Counted from the first letter of the stretch, positions 16,897 through 25,480 are shown. The stretch: DNA of 64,000 bases from JANWHQ01 sp963775275 (GCA_963775275.1 CAVZII010000005.1:1240001-1304000), one strand, 5' to 3'. The notes: generated by a model not told the origin, from the sequence alone. Made by a program: numbers and translations.

Positions 16897-18309
16897 ATGT
16901 CCGGCAAGACCCTGTACGACAAGATCTGGGACGCCCACGTCGTCGGCCAAGACGGCGAGGAGACCCTGCTCTACATCGACCTGCACCTGATCCACGAGGT
17001 GACCACGCCCCAGGCCTTCGCCGGGCTCAAGGAGGCCGGCCGCAAGGTGCGCCGCCCTGACCGCACCCTCGCGGTGGCCGACCACAACGTGCCCACCGAA
17101 GGCCAGGCGCTGGGGATCGACGCGGTCAAGGACGAGGAGGCGCGCCTGCAGCTCCAGACCCTGGCCGGGAATGTGGCCTGGGCGGGGATCGAGTTCTTCC
17201 CCATGGGCGATGTGCGCAATGGCATCGTGCACGTGGTCGGGCCCGAGCAGGGCCGCACCCAGCCGGGGATGACCATCGTCTGCGGCGACTCCCACACCTC
17301 CACCCACGGCGCGTTCGGGGCGCTGGCGCACGGGATCGGCACTTCTGAGGTCGAGCACGTCCTGGCCACCCAGACCCTGCGCCAGCGCAAGTCGAAGAAC
17401 ATGCGCGTGCGCTTCACCGGCGCTCCGGGTCCGGGCGTCGGCCCCAAGGACTACGCCCTGGCCTTGATCGGCCGGATCGGCACGGCCGGCGGCACGGGCC
17501 ATGTGATCGAGTACGCCGGCGAGGCCGTCGAGGCTCTGTCGATGGAAGGGCGGATGACGCTCTGCAACCTCACCATCGAGGCCGGCGCCAAGGCCGGGCT
17601 GATCGCACCGGACGAGACGACCTGGGCCTACCTGCAGGGCCGGCCGGCCGCGCCCAAGGGCGGCGCCTGGGAGATGGCCCTGGCCTACTGGAAGACGTTC
17701 TTGTCCGACCCCGATGCGGTGTTCGACCGCGAGATCGAGATCGACGTCTCGGCGCTGGCGCCGCAAGTGACCTGGGGCACGAGCCCGGAGGACGTTCTGC
17801 CGGTCACGGGCCTGGTGCCCGCGCCCGACTCCTTCGCCTCGGAGGACAAGCGCGCGGCCGCCCACCGGGCTCTGGAGTACATGGGCCTTCAGGCCGGCCA
17901 GCCGATCAGCGAGGCGAAGGTCGACCGGGTGTTCATCGGCTCGTGCACCAACAGCCGCATCGAGGACCTGCGCGAAGCCGCCGCCGTCCTGCAGGGCCGC
18001 AAGGTCGCTCCGCACGTCTCGGCGATGGTCACACCGGGCTCGGGTCTGGTGAGAGAGCAGGCCGAGGCGGAAGGCCTGGACCAGGTGTTCATCGCGGCCG
18101 GCTTCGACTGGCGCGAGCCGGGCTGCTCCATGTGCCTGGGGATGAACCCGGATCGGCTGAAGCCCGGCGAGCGCTGCGCCTCCACCTCGAACCGCAACTT
18201 CGAAGGCCGCCAGGGACGCGGCGGGCGCACCCACCTGATGAGCCCGGCCATGGCCGCGGCCGCGGCCGTGACGGGCCGGATCGCCGACGTCAGGGAGCTG
18301 ATCGGATGA
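16897..18309 (+). CDS. leuC: 3-isopropylmalate dehydratase large subunit LeuC
   Basis: 470 residues, an aconitase-fold 4Fe-4S enzyme that with LeuD isomerises 2- to 3-isopropylmalate. Cluster cysteines: VFIGSCTNSRIEDL and the pair in GCSMCLGMN. Other family blocks: YIDLHLIHEVTTPQAF, CGDSHTSTHGAFGALAHGIGTSEVEHVLATQ (key residues) and the C-terminal STSNRNFEGRQGRGGRTHLMSP block. Length is normal. The stop overlaps the leuD start by 4 nt (ATGA). Confidence 0.97.
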   Translation: MSGKTLYDKIWDAHVVGQDGEETLLYIDLHLIHEVTTPQAFAGLKEAGRKVRRPDRTLAVADHNVPTEGQALGIDAVKDEEARLQLQTLAGNVAWAGIEFFPMGDVRNGIVHVVGPEQGRTQPGMTIVCGDSHTSTHGAFGALAHGIGTSEVEHVLATQTLRQRKSKNMRVRFTGAPGPGVGPKDYALALIGRIGTAGGTGHVIEYAGEAVEALSMEGRMTLCNLTIEAGAKAGLIAPDETTWAYLQGRPAAPKGGAWEMALAYWKTFLSDPDAVFDREIEIDVSALAPQVTWGTSPEDVLPVTGLVPAPDSFASEDKRAAAHRALEYMGLQAGQPISEAKVDRVFIGSCTNSRIEDLREAAAVLQGRKVAPHVSAMVTPGSGLVREQAEAEGLDQVFIAAGFDWREPGCSMCLGMNPDRLKPGERCASTSNRNFEGRQGRGGRTHLMSPAMAAAAAVTGRIADVRELIG

Positions 18310-18920
18310 AGCCGTTCTCCAAGGTCGAGGGCCGCGCCGCGCCCCTGCCGATCGCCAACCTCGACACCGACCAGCTGATCCCCAAGCAGTTCCTCAAGAC
18401 CGTGGACCGCAAGGGCCTGGCCAAGGGGCTGTTCTACGACTTCCGATTCGACTTCGACGGCCATGCCAAGCCCGACTTCGTGCTGAACCAGCCGGCCTAT
18501 CAGGGAACGAGCGTCCTGGTCTGCGGCGAGAACTTCGGCTGCGGCTCGAGCCGAGAGCACGCGCCCTGGGCGCTGCTGGACTTCGGGATCCGCTGCGTGA
18601 TCGCACCCTCGTTCGGCGACATCTTCTACAACAACTGCTTCGAGAACGGCCTCTTGCCCGTCCGCCTGCCGGCCGACGAGGTGCATGAGCTGATGGCCGA
18701 GGCGCGGGGCGGCAACCACATGTTCGCTGTCGACCTGGAGGCCCAGACCGTCACCTCGCCGTCGGGCAAGGTGTTCGCCTTCGAGATCCATCCCGGGCGC
18801 AAGGAGAAGCTGCTGAAGGGCCTGGATTCAGTGGGCGAGACCCTGCAGCACAAGGGCGAGATCGACAGCTTCGAATCTAGGAAGGCGCATCTGACGCCGT
18901 GGCTGGAGGCAAGCGCATGA
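18306..18920 (+). CDS. leuD: 3-isopropylmalate dehydratase small subunit LeuD
   Basis: 204 residues, the swivel-domain subunit. Family sequence: NLDTDQLIPKQFLKTVDRKGL, GENFGCGSSREHAPWALLDFGI, IAPSFGDIFYNNCFENGLLP, and the C-terminal HLTPWLEA. Translationally coupled to leuC by an ATGA overlap. It is followed by a short palindrome and a small monooxygenase gene before leuB. Confidence 0.97.
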   Translation: MKPFSKVEGRAAPLPIANLDTDQLIPKQFLKTVDRKGLAKGLFYDFRFDFDGHAKPDFVLNQPAYQGTSVLVCGENFGCGSSREHAPWALLDFGIRCVIAPSFGDIFYNNCFENGLLPVRLPADEVHELMAEARGGNHMFAVDLEAQTVTSPSGKVFAFEIHPGRKEKLLKGLDSVGETLQHKGEIDSFESRKAHLTPWLEASA

Positions 18921-18936
18921 GGCTCGAGACGCGTCT

Positions 18937-18955
18937 CCTCTCCCGTGGGGAGAGG
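18937..18955. repeat. Short intergenic palindrome (CCTCTCCC type)
   Basis: CCTCTCCC, two bases, then GGGGAGAGG, in the 40-nt gap between leuD and the monooxygenase gene. The same core is seen near 53440 and 53565, so it belongs to a dispersed intergenic family. It may act as an RNA hairpin inside the operon. Confidence 0.55.
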
Positions 18956-18960
18956 GAAGG

Positions 18961-19263
18961 ATGAGCGTGATCCTGGCCGGAACGGTCCGCTTCCCGATCG
19001 ACAAGCTCGACAACGCCAGGGCGGTGCTGATGGAGATGGTGCGCCACTCGCGCGCCGAGGACGGCTGCATCGCCTATTCCTACGCCGAGGACCTCATCGA
19101 GCCCGGCCTGATCCACGTGTTCGAGATCTGGCGCGACCAGGGGGCGCTGGACGCCCACCACGCCGCGCCGCACTTCGTGCAGTGGAAGGCCGAGCGCGCC
19201 GCATTGGGCCTGACCGACCGAAAGATGAGCCTCTACGAAGTCGCGTCCTCCAGGGAAGCCTAG
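18961..19263 (+). CDS. ABM-domain protein, putative quinol monooxygenase
   Basis: 100 residues of the antibiotic-biosynthesis-monooxygenase (ABM, YgiN-like) fold. Features: VILAGTVRFPIDKLDNARAV, RAEDGCIAYSYAEDLIEPGLIHVFEIW, and HHAAPHFVQWKAERA. These dimeric ferredoxin-like proteins include quinol monooxygenases and heme-degrading enzymes; activity here is unknown. It sits inside the leucine operon between leuD and leuB, with leuB starting 3 nt after its stop, so co-expression is expected though no role in leucine synthesis is known. Confidence 0.85.
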   Translation: MSVILAGTVRFPIDKLDNARAVLMEMVRHSRAEDGCIAYSYAEDLIEPGLIHVFEIWRDQGALDAHHAAPHFVQWKAERAALGLTDRKMSLYEVASSREA

Positions 19264-19266
19264 CGG

Positions 19267-20334
19267 ATGGGCAAGCTGCTGCTGCTGCCTGGCGACGGCA
19301 TCGGCCCGGAGGTGACGGCCGAGGTCAGGAAGGTCGCGGCGGCCTTCGCCGAGCGCGGGAATTTCCACGTGGAGATCACCGAGCGGCCCTTTGGCGGGGC
19401 GAGCTATGACCTCCATGGGACGCCCTTGACCAAGGAGGCCGAGACGCTGGCCCTGGCCTCGGACGCCGTGCTGATGGGGGCGGTGGGCGGCCCCAGGTGG
19501 AAGGACGTCGCGCGCGCCGACCGGCCCGAGGCGGGCTTGCTGCGCCTGCGCAAGTCGATGGACGCCTTCGCGAACCTCAGGCCCGCGCTCTGCTTCGACG
19601 CCCTTGCCGACGCCTCGACCATGAAGCGCGAGATCGTCGCCGGGCTCGACATCCTGATCGTGCGCGAGCTGACCAGCGGGGTCTATTTCGGCGAGCCGCG
19701 CGGGATCGAGGACCTGCCCGGCGGCGGACGCCGCGCGATCGACACCCAGGTCTACACCGAGGCCGAGATCGAACGGGTGGCGCGGACCGCCTTCGACCTC
19801 GCCAGGGGCCGGCGCAACAAGGTGACCTCCTGCGAGAAGTCCAACGTCATGGAAACCGGCGTGCTCTGGCGCGACGTGGTCACCAGGCTGCACGCGCGCG
19901 AGTACGACGACGTCGAGCTCGAGCACATGCTGGCCGACAACGCGGCCATGCAGCTGGTCAAGGCGCCCAAGCAGTTCGACGTGATCCTGACCGACAACCT
20001 CTTCGGCGACATCCTGTCGGACGAGGCGGCGATGCTGACCGGCTCGATCGGCCTGCTGCCCTCGGCCGCCCTCTCCTATGCCGGCAAGCCCGGCCTCTAC
20101 GAGCCGGTGCACGGCTCGGCGCCCGACATCGCCGGCCAGGGCCTGGCCAATCCTCTGGCGGCGATCCTGTCCTTCGGCATGGCGCTGAGGTGGTCGCTGG
20201 GAAGGCCCGATCTCGACGAACGGCTGACGGCGGCGGTGAAGGCGGCGCTGGACGCCGGCGCGCGCACACGAGATCTCGGCGGCGGCCTCACGACGGACGA
20301 GATGGGCCGGGCCGTGCTGGAGCGCCTCGCTTGA
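19267..20334 (+). CDS. leuB: 3-isopropylmalate dehydrogenase LeuB
   Basis: 355 residues, oxidative decarboxylation of 3-isopropylmalate with NAD. Family sequence: LLLPGDGIGPEVTAEV, MGAVGGPRW, RELTSGVYFGEPRGIE, DKxNVM-type site as CEKSNVMETGVLWR, LADNAAMQLVKAPKQFDVILTDN (part) with the metal-binding DILSDEAAMLTGSIGLLPSA region, and EPVHGSAPDIAGQGLANP. Length normal. It completes leuC-leuD-(ABM)-leuB. Confidence 0.97.
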   Translation: MGKLLLLPGDGIGPEVTAEVRKVAAAFAERGNFHVEITERPFGGASYDLHGTPLTKEAETLALASDAVLMGAVGGPRWKDVARADRPEAGLLRLRKSMDAFANLRPALCFDALADASTMKREIVAGLDILIVRELTSGVYFGEPRGIEDLPGGGRRAIDTQVYTEAEIERVARTAFDLARGRRNKVTSCEKSNVMETGVLWRDVVTRLHAREYDDVELEHMLADNAAMQLVKAPKQFDVILTDNLFGDILSDEAAMLTGSIGLLPSAALSYAGKPGLYEPVHGSAPDIAGQGLANPLAAILSFGMALRWSLGRPDLDERLTAAVKAALDAGARTRDLGGGLTTDEMGRAVLERLA

Positions 20335-20915
20335 CGAGCGCCGGGTCCCCTGGGCCCGCTTCATCGACCGACCCGCCGGTTGCGCCCCAAGAGGCGCGGC
20401 CGGTCGTCCACGCGATCGTCAAGCCCTGCGGCGGCTGCAGCCTGTGCTGCAAGGTGATGAAGATCAACGAGATCGCCAAGGAGGAAGGGAGCTGGTGTCC
20501 CAAGTTCGCCAAGGGCGTGGGCTGCTCCATCCACGATCACAAGCCGGACGAGTGCCGCAGGTTCCAGTGCTATTGGAGCATCTCCGAGCTGCTGGGAGAT
20601 GAGTGGCGGCCCGACCGGGCCAAGTTCGTCCTGTGGAGCGACGCCGACGGCCGGATCATCGTGGAGGTCGACGCCGCCGCGCCCTATGCCTGGCGGCGCG
20701 AGCCCTACCTTGCAGCTCTGCGGTCGTGGACGGATCCGCGCCGGCCACGCCCGCTGCAGGTGCTGGTGCGCGTCGCGGGCCGGATGATGATGCTGTTCCC
20801 AGACGCCGAGGTCGACATCGGTCCGCACCAGCCGGGAAGGAACATCCGCTCGGGCTACGAGATGCAGGACGGCAAGCCCACGCCATATGCGCGCTACATG
20901 GGGCCGGACGAGTGA
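20331..20915 (+). CDS. YkgJ-type cysteine-cluster protein, copy 1
   Basis: About 194 residues. The YkgJ/zinc-or-iron-chelating domain has its cysteine set: CGGCSLCCKVMK, WCPKFAKGVGCSIHDHKPDECRRFQC. After it comes a conserved tail (DEWRPDRAKFVLWSDADG, then LQVLVRVAGRMMMLFPDAEVDIG). No ATG is available ahead of the domain; the likely start is TTG 20331, which overlaps the leuB stop as TTGA, so it would be coupled to leuB. It is a clear paralogue of the next gene. Function unknown; metal binding is inferred from the cysteines. Confidence 0.75.
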   Translation: MTSAGSPGPASSTDPPVAPQEARPVVHAIVKPCGGCSLCCKVMKINEIAKEEGSWCPKFAKGVGCSIHDHKPDECRRFQCYWSISELLGDEWRPDRAKFVLWSDADGRIIVEVDAAAPYAWRREPYLAALRSWTDPRRPRPLQVLVRVAGRMMMLFPDAEVDIGPHQPGRNIRSGYEMQDGKPTPYARYMGPDE

Positions 20916-20949
20916 GGGCGGGGCTCGGCGCGTTCACGATTCCGCAAGA

Positions 20950-20964
20950 TTAACCCGACGTTTA
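20950..20964 (+). promoter_or_regulatory. Possible CtrA-type box upstream of YkgJ copy 2
   Basis: TTAA-CCCGACG-TTTA, one mismatch from the Caulobacter CtrA consensus TTAA-N7-TTAA, 53 nt before the ATG of the next gene. TTAA is rare in this GC-rich window, which raises the interest, but a single near-match is weak evidence. Confidence 0.3.
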
Positions 20965-21016
20965 CGAATCACTTCCGTTTACCGGATTGAAAGCTGGGAC
21001 TGGGCAGAATCGTCCC

Positions 21017-21568
21017 ATGCCTTCAATCGGCGACCTCACAGAAGGTGAGGGCGGTCGCGAAGACCGGCCTCCCGCCGTCAAGCCCTGCAGCGACTGCGGC
21101 CTTTGCTGCAAGCTGCTGCTGATCAACGCCCTGGCCAAGCCCCGGGGCGTGCTCTGCGGTCATTTCGCCAAGGGATCGGGCTGCACCATCGACGCGGACA
21201 AGCCCGGTGAGTGCCGCAAGTTCCAGTGCATGTGGACCCTCTCGGACGAGCTCGGCGAAGAGTGGCGGCCGAACCGGGCCGGGTTCCTGCTTTGGAGCGA
21301 CGCGCCCGGACGGCTGATCGTCGAAGTGGATCGCAGCCGGCCCGACGCCTTCCGCAAGGCGCCCTACTACGCCAAGCTCAAGGCCTGGGCCGACCGGCGC
21401 GGTCCGGCGCCGCTGGAGGTGCTGGTGCGCGTGGCCGGGCGCATGCTGGTGCTGTTTCCCGAGTCGGAGGTCGACCTCGGCCCGTTCCGGCCGGACTGCA
21501 GCGTCAGCTCCGGCTATCTGGTCAGCGCCGGCCGCCGCAGGCCGTTCGCCGAGTACGTCGCCGTCTGA
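21017..21568 (+). CDS. YkgJ-type cysteine-cluster protein, copy 2
   Basis: 183 residues. The same arrangement as the preceding gene: CSDCGLCCKLLLINALAKP, HFAKGSGCTIDADKPGECRKFQC, EEWRPNRAGFLLWSDAPG, and PLEVLVRVAGRMLVLFPESEVDLG. The two differ mostly at the N-terminus and in the linker, consistent with an old tandem duplication. ATG 21017 is preferred to the TTG at 20987. It has its own 100-nt upstream region, unlike copy 1, with a possible CtrA box. The 3' end overlaps the convergent dehydrogenase gene by about 50 nt. Confidence 0.8.
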   Translation: MPSIGDLTEGEGGREDRPPAVKPCSDCGLCCKLLLINALAKPRGVLCGHFAKGSGCTIDADKPGECRKFQCMWTLSDELGEEWRPNRAGFLLWSDAPGRLIVEVDRSRPDAFRKAPYYAKLKAWADRRGPAPLEVLVRVAGRMLVLFPESEVDLGPFRPDCSVSSGYLVSAGRRRPFAEYVAV

Positions 21569-22551
21569 GATCCGGCCGGAAGGCTCCAAATTCCCGTCTG
21601 GGGAACCAGGACGAGCAGGCTTCCCGTCTTGTGGCCGGCTTCGGCATACCGATGCGCCTCGACGATGTCGTCCAGCCTGCATCGCCGATCGATCACCGGC
21701 CTCAGGGCGCCCGTCTCGACCAGCGTCCTCAGGGCGCCGAGATCCCCGGGCTTGAGCCTGGCCACGCCGCTGAGGACACGGGCAGCCCCCGTCATGCGGG
21801 CCCGTTGCAGCGCGAGGCCCGATCCGGGCGGCGGCGCGGCCATGACATAGGCGCCGCCGCGCTTCAGGGCGCGGAGGCTGCTGGAGACCCTGGCCTTGCC
21901 CACGGCGTCGAAGACGACGTCGTAGACGCGCCCCGCCTTGGCGAAGTCCTGACGAGTGTAGTCCACCGTCGCGTCCGCGCCGAGCGCGCGGACGAGGTCG
22001 AGATTGGCGGTGCTGCAGACGGCCGTCACCTGGGCGCCGAGGTGTTTGGCCAGCTGGACGGCGGCGACGCCGACGGCGCCCGACGCGCCATAGACCAGGA
22101 CCTTCTGACCCGGCCGGACTCCGGCGCGGTTCAGGAAATACAGCGCCGTCATGCCGCCGAACGGGATGGCGGCGGCCTCCTCGATGCTGATGTTCGCGGG
22201 CCTGGCCTCGAGGCTGACCTCGGCGACGCAGACGTACTCGGCGTGGGCGCCAAACCGGATGCCGGCGATTCCGAAGACCTCGTCGCCAGGGCGGAAACGC
22301 CTGGCCCGCCGACCCGTCTCCACCACGGTTCCCGCCAGCTCCACGCCGAGCACCCTGATCCTTGGGCGGAACAGGCCGAAGAGGAGCCTCGCCAGGAACG
22401 GGTCGGCCTTCCTGATCCTCCAGTCCGCGGCGCTGACCGTGGTCGCCGCCACCCGCACGAGGACCTCGCCGGCCTTCGGACGGGGCCTCTTCACCTCCTC
22501 GATGCGGACGACGTCGGGCGGCCCGTAGCGACGGAAGACGGCGGCCTTCAT
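21514..22551 (-). CDS. Zinc-type alcohol dehydrogenase-like / quinone oxidoreductase (MDR family)
   Basis: 345 residues of the medium-chain dehydrogenase family, quinone-reductase branch. The N-terminal GroES domain is MKAAVFRRYGPPDVVRIEEV ... GVELAGTVVETG ... FRPGDEVFG. The Rossmann segment is VLVYGASGAVGVAAVQLAKHLGAQVTAV. The catalytic zinc ligands of true alcohol dehydrogenases are absent, so NAD(P)H:quinone or enone reductase activity is likelier. It is coupled by an ATGA overlap to the membrane-protein gene and is the last gene of the GntR/ABC operon. Confidence 0.85.
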   Translation of the reverse strand: MKAAVFRRYGPPDVVRIEEVKRPRPKAGEVLVRVAATTVSAADWRIRKADPFLARLLFGLFRPRIRVLGVELAGTVVETGRRARRFRPGDEVFGIAGIRFGAHAEYVCVAEVSLEARPANISIEEAAAIPFGGMTALYFLNRAGVRPGQKVLVYGASGAVGVAAVQLAKHLGAQVTAVCSTANLDLVRALGADATVDYTRQDFAKAGRVYDVVFDAVGKARVSSSLRALKRGGAYVMAAPPPGSGLALQRARMTGAARVLSGVARLKPGDLGALRTLVETGALRPVIDRRCRLDDIVEAHRYAEAGHKTGSLLVLVPQTGIWSLPAGSQTATYSANGLRRPALTR

Positions 22552-23282
22552 GCGGCCGCCAGCGCCTGGCGCGCGCGCCGGCGGGCCGGCAGGCGGACCT
22601 TGACCAGCCAGACGACCATCAGCACGAGCACGACGAGCGCAGGCACGATCAGGTACGGCAAGCCGAGCAGGAGCTCCGGCCGGGCTTTGGGCTGGCCGGC
22701 GAACGAGCCGAGGGCCACGAGCAGAGCCACGCACATCCGCCAACGGCGCCGCGCAATGCGGGGCGCGCCCGAAAGGCCGCGGCGCCAGACCACGCTGAGG
22801 TCAGCGACCGCCGCCAGGGTCGCGATCACCGCGACCCCGTAGCCGATCTGGTAGGGCTCGCCGTAGAACATGCCGCCCGGCTGCATCGAGCCCAGGCGGC
22901 CGATGATGACGCCCGCAGCCGCGACGCCCAGGGCATACAGCGCGCCCCCCGCCTCGATCGCGCCGACGCGGCCCTCGGCCCGCTTCACCGCCATCCAGCC
23001 GGTGACGACAAGATAGAAGGTGAAGGCGCCGGCGAGCGAGGAGACCGGGTCCGGCAACAGCGGCGTCACGACGGCGCCGACGCCGGACATCGCCAGCATG
23101 GACAGGAAGAAGACATTGCCGGCGGCGCGGTGCAGCGGCGAGCCCTTCCGGAAGGCCAGGGCCGCGGGCCCTGAAACGAGGGCCAGGCTTGCGCCGCCGA
23201 TGCGGGCGTAGAGGGCCGCGGTCGCCGCGCCCTTGATCCAGGCGGGCGTTTCGGGAGCGAGATGCAGGATCATGACGACCAC
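22548..23282 (-). CDS. Polytopic membrane protein (DUF2306-like)
   Basis: About 244 residues with seven or so hydrophobic segments. The segment GPAALAFRKGSPLHRAAGNVFFLSM resembles DUF2306-type membrane proteins of unknown function, and the end is strongly basic (KVRLPARRRARQ). GTG or ATG starts near 23282 to 23273 are possible (MVVMILHLAPE). It lies 24 nt after the ABC permease gene and overlaps the reductase gene by 4 nt, so it is part of this operon. Confidence 0.7.
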   Translation of the reverse strand: MVVMILHLAPETPAWIKGAATAALYARIGGASLALVSGPAALAFRKGSPLHRAAGNVFFLSMLAMSGVGAVVTPLLPDPVSSLAGAFTFYLVVTGWMAVKRAEGRVGAIEAGGALYALGVAAAGVIIGRLGSMQPGGMFYGEPYQIGYGVAVIATLAAVADLSVVWRRGLSGAPRIARRRWRMCVALLVALGSFAGQPKARPELLLGLPYLIVPALVVLVLMVVWLVKVRLPARRRARQALAAA

Positions 23283-23306
23283 TCCTTGGGGCCGTGCGAG
23301 TGAAGC

Positions 23307-24236
23307 CTAACGGGCCTCGCGATTGCGCCGGAGCCAGACGGCCGCGGCGAGGAAGGCGGCGGCGACCGCGAGGCCGATCCAGAGGCCCGGGCTCGTGATG
23401 AGGCCTGCCACGTCGATGTTGGGCAGATTCAGGCCGCGCCCGTCCTCGGGCGTGGCGAAGGCCTCCTTGAGGCCGCCGTCGATCCGGTAGGTCAGGAGCG
23501 ACCAGGCGAAGGAGGTGCCGAACGCCAGCCGCTCGATGACACAGATCGCCAGCGGCGGCCCGAAGCCCCAGAGCAGGGGCGCGCGCTTGGCCCAGGCGGA
23601 AACCATGAGCAGCCAGCCCCAGATCGGCGCGTGCCAGAGCGCCAACACGACGACGGCGTAGAGGAGGTCCGCCCATATCTTCAGCAGCGGGAGCTGGTCC
23701 CAGAGCGCGGCGACGCTTCCCCCCTTTAGGAGCGTGGCCGTGACGCCCACGGCCAGCATGACCAGATGGGTCGCGAAGGTCACCGCGAAGGCGATCGCCG
23801 GCAGGATCACGAGAGGGATGACCGCCTTGGCCAGGACCGTCGTCAGGTCCGAGACCGGCAGCGACTTCCAGAACAGCACGGTGCGGTCGCGGCGTTCGCC
23901 GTACAGGGCGCCCAGGCAGTAGAAGGCCGCCACCACGACCGAGGTCGCCAGGATGGCGAAGGCGCCGATCAGGTAGGGGACGCCCGGCGGAATGACGGCG
24001 GACGTGCGATGGACCTCGGCGCCGGTGCGCACGATTTGCTGGAAATGTGGCGGGTGGACCGCGCCGATAACAACTCCGGCGACGACGACGCCCCCCGCGA
24101 TCAACGGCGCGAGATAGATCGAGCGGTTCTCCCAGAGCTCGCGGCGCACGGACCAGTAGAAGGGACGGGTCCTGGACGGCTCAGGCGTTCCGGCGGCCGG
24201 CCCGAGGGCGGTTTCGATCGTGGCGTCGGCGCTCAT
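23307..24236 (-). CDS. ABC transporter permease
   Basis: 309 residues with about six transmembrane helices. An N-terminal cytoplasmic part ends at FYWSVRRELWENRSIYLAPL. An internal GERRDRTVLFWKSLPVSD motif is typical of ABC-2 type exporters of the YtrC/D or bacitracin/copper kind. The C-terminus is WLRRNREAR. Its start overlaps the ATPase stop by 4 nt (ATGA). With the ATPase and a GntR repressor it forms a YtrA-like export cassette. Substrate unknown. Confidence 0.85.
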   Translation of the reverse strand: MSADATIETALGPAAGTPEPSRTRPFYWSVRRELWENRSIYLAPLIAGGVVVAGVVIGAVHPPHFQQIVRTGAEVHRTSAVIPPGVPYLIGAFAILATSVVVAAFYCLGALYGERRDRTVLFWKSLPVSDLTTVLAKAVIPLVILPAIAFAVTFATHLVMLAVGVTATLLKGGSVAALWDQLPLLKIWADLLYAVVVLALWHAPIWGWLLMVSAWAKRAPLLWGFGPPLAICVIERLAFGTSFAWSLLTYRIDGGLKEAFATPEDGRGLNLPNIDVAGLITSPGLWIGLAVAAAFLAAAVWLRRNREAR

Positions 24237-25108
24237 GTGGCGCTCTCCTGGCGGTTCTGGGCGTCGGGGCCCATGACGGCGACGAACAGGTCGGCGATGC
24301 TGGCGGTGCGCACCTCGCCCAGCGGGGTCAGCTCTTCGCGCGGGACGCCGTCGAACAGCAGGATGCTGCGCCCGAAGACCTGGCGCTCGTGGATCGGACC
24401 AAGCGCGCGGGCCGCCTCCAGCCGCTCGGGCTGGATCATCGCCTCGAGGTAGCGCGCCTCGAAGTCCTCCATGCTGGTGCCGAGCACGATCCGGCCGTGG
24501 TTGATGAACACCAGGTCGGTCAGGATGTGCTGAACCTCCTCGACCTGGTGCGTGGTCACCACGATGGTGCGGCTGCGGTCGAAGTAGTCGTTCAGGAGGG
24601 AGTCGTAGAACGACTTGCGATAGAGCAGGTCCAGGCCCAGCGTCGGCTCGTCGAGCACCAGCAGCCTGGCGTCGATGGCCATGACCAGGGCCAGGTGCAG
24701 CTGGGTGATCATGCCCTTGGAGAGCTGGTCGACCCGGCTCCCGCGCTTGACGTCGGTCCTGGCAAGCAGGGCCTCGGCCTTGGCTCGGTCGAACCTCGGA
24801 TGCACGCCCGCCACGTAGTCGAGCGCCTGCTCCGCCCGGATCCAGCGCGGCAGGACGGCCACGTCGGCGATGAAGCAGACCTCGGCCATCAGCTCGTCGC
24901 GGTCGACCCAGGGGTCGCGGCCCAGGACCCGGAGCTCGCCCTCGTAGGAGGTCAGGCCGAGGATGGCGTTCAGCGCCGTGCTCTTGCCGGCGCCGTTGGG
25001 GCCGACCAGGCCCAGGATGCGGCCTTCCTCGACCCGGAGGTCGACGCCGTCCAGGGCGACAGTGGCGCCGTACCGCTTGCGAAGGCCGCGGGCGATGATG
25101 CAGGCCAT
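24233..25108 (-). CDS. ABC transporter ATP-binding protein
   Basis: 291 residues. Walker A is GPNGAGKST, the Q-loop region follows, the signature is LSKGM in place of LSGGQ, Walker B is LLVLDEPTLGLD, and the switch His is in VVTTHQVEEV. The C-terminal 80 residues are an extension seen in YtrB-like ATPases. It starts 3 nt after the GntR stop. The family powers ABC-2 exporters induced by cell-envelope stress; the trigger here is not known. Confidence 0.92.
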   Translation of the reverse strand: MACIIARGLRKRYGATVALDGVDLRVEEGRILGLVGPNGAGKSTALNAILGLTSYEGELRVLGRDPWVDRDELMAEVCFIADVAVLPRWIRAEQALDYVAGVHPRFDRAKAEALLARTDVKRGSRVDQLSKGMITQLHLALVMAIDARLLVLDEPTLGLDLLYRKSFYDSLLNDYFDRSRTIVVTTHQVEEVQHILTDLVFINHGRIVLGTSMEDFEARYLEAMIQPERLEAARALGPIHERQVFGRSILLFDGVPREELTPLGEVRTASIADLFVAVMGPDAQNRQESAT

Positions 25109-25111
25109 GGC

Positions 25112-25480
25112 TCAGCCCTCCCCGCTGTCGGCGGCCCGGGCCAGGAGCTCGTCGGGCGTCAGGCCGAGGCGGCGGATGGTGGCGCAGACCGCCGGCCATT
25201 GCTCGGTCAGGAACTTCTGGCGCTCCCCCTCGAGCAGCAGGCGCTTGGCGTCCGCCCTGACGTACATGCCCACGCCGCGCCGCTTCTCGACGAGATGCTC
25301 GTCGACCAGGCCCTGGTAGGCCTTGAGCACGGTGAGCGGATTCACCCGCGAGTCCGCCGCCACGGTCCTCACGGACGGCAGGGGATCGCCTTCGTCCAGC
25401 AGGCCATCGAGGATCATCGCAACGATCCTGTCGCGCAGCTGGCGGTAGATGGGCTGGCTGTCATTCCAGTCTGGTTCCAT
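25112..25480 (-). CDS. GntR-family regulator, YtrA subfamily
   Basis: 122 residues: a winged HTH (QPIYRQLRDRIVAMILDGLLDEGDPLPSVRTVAAD region, key residues PSVR and NPLTVLKAYQGL) followed by a short C-terminal dimerisation part of about 50 residues, as in YtrA repressors. ATG 25480 is chosen because the domain begins within ten residues of it. It heads an operon with an ABC ATPase, a permease, a membrane protein and a reductase, and probably represses that operon through the inverted repeat upstream. Confidence 0.9.
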   Translation of the reverse strand: MEPDWNDSQPIYRQLRDRIVAMILDGLLDEGDPLPSVRTVAADSRVNPLTVLKAYQGLVDEHLVEKRRGVGMYVRADAKRLLLEGERQKFLTEQWPAVCATIRRLGLTPDELLARAADSGEG

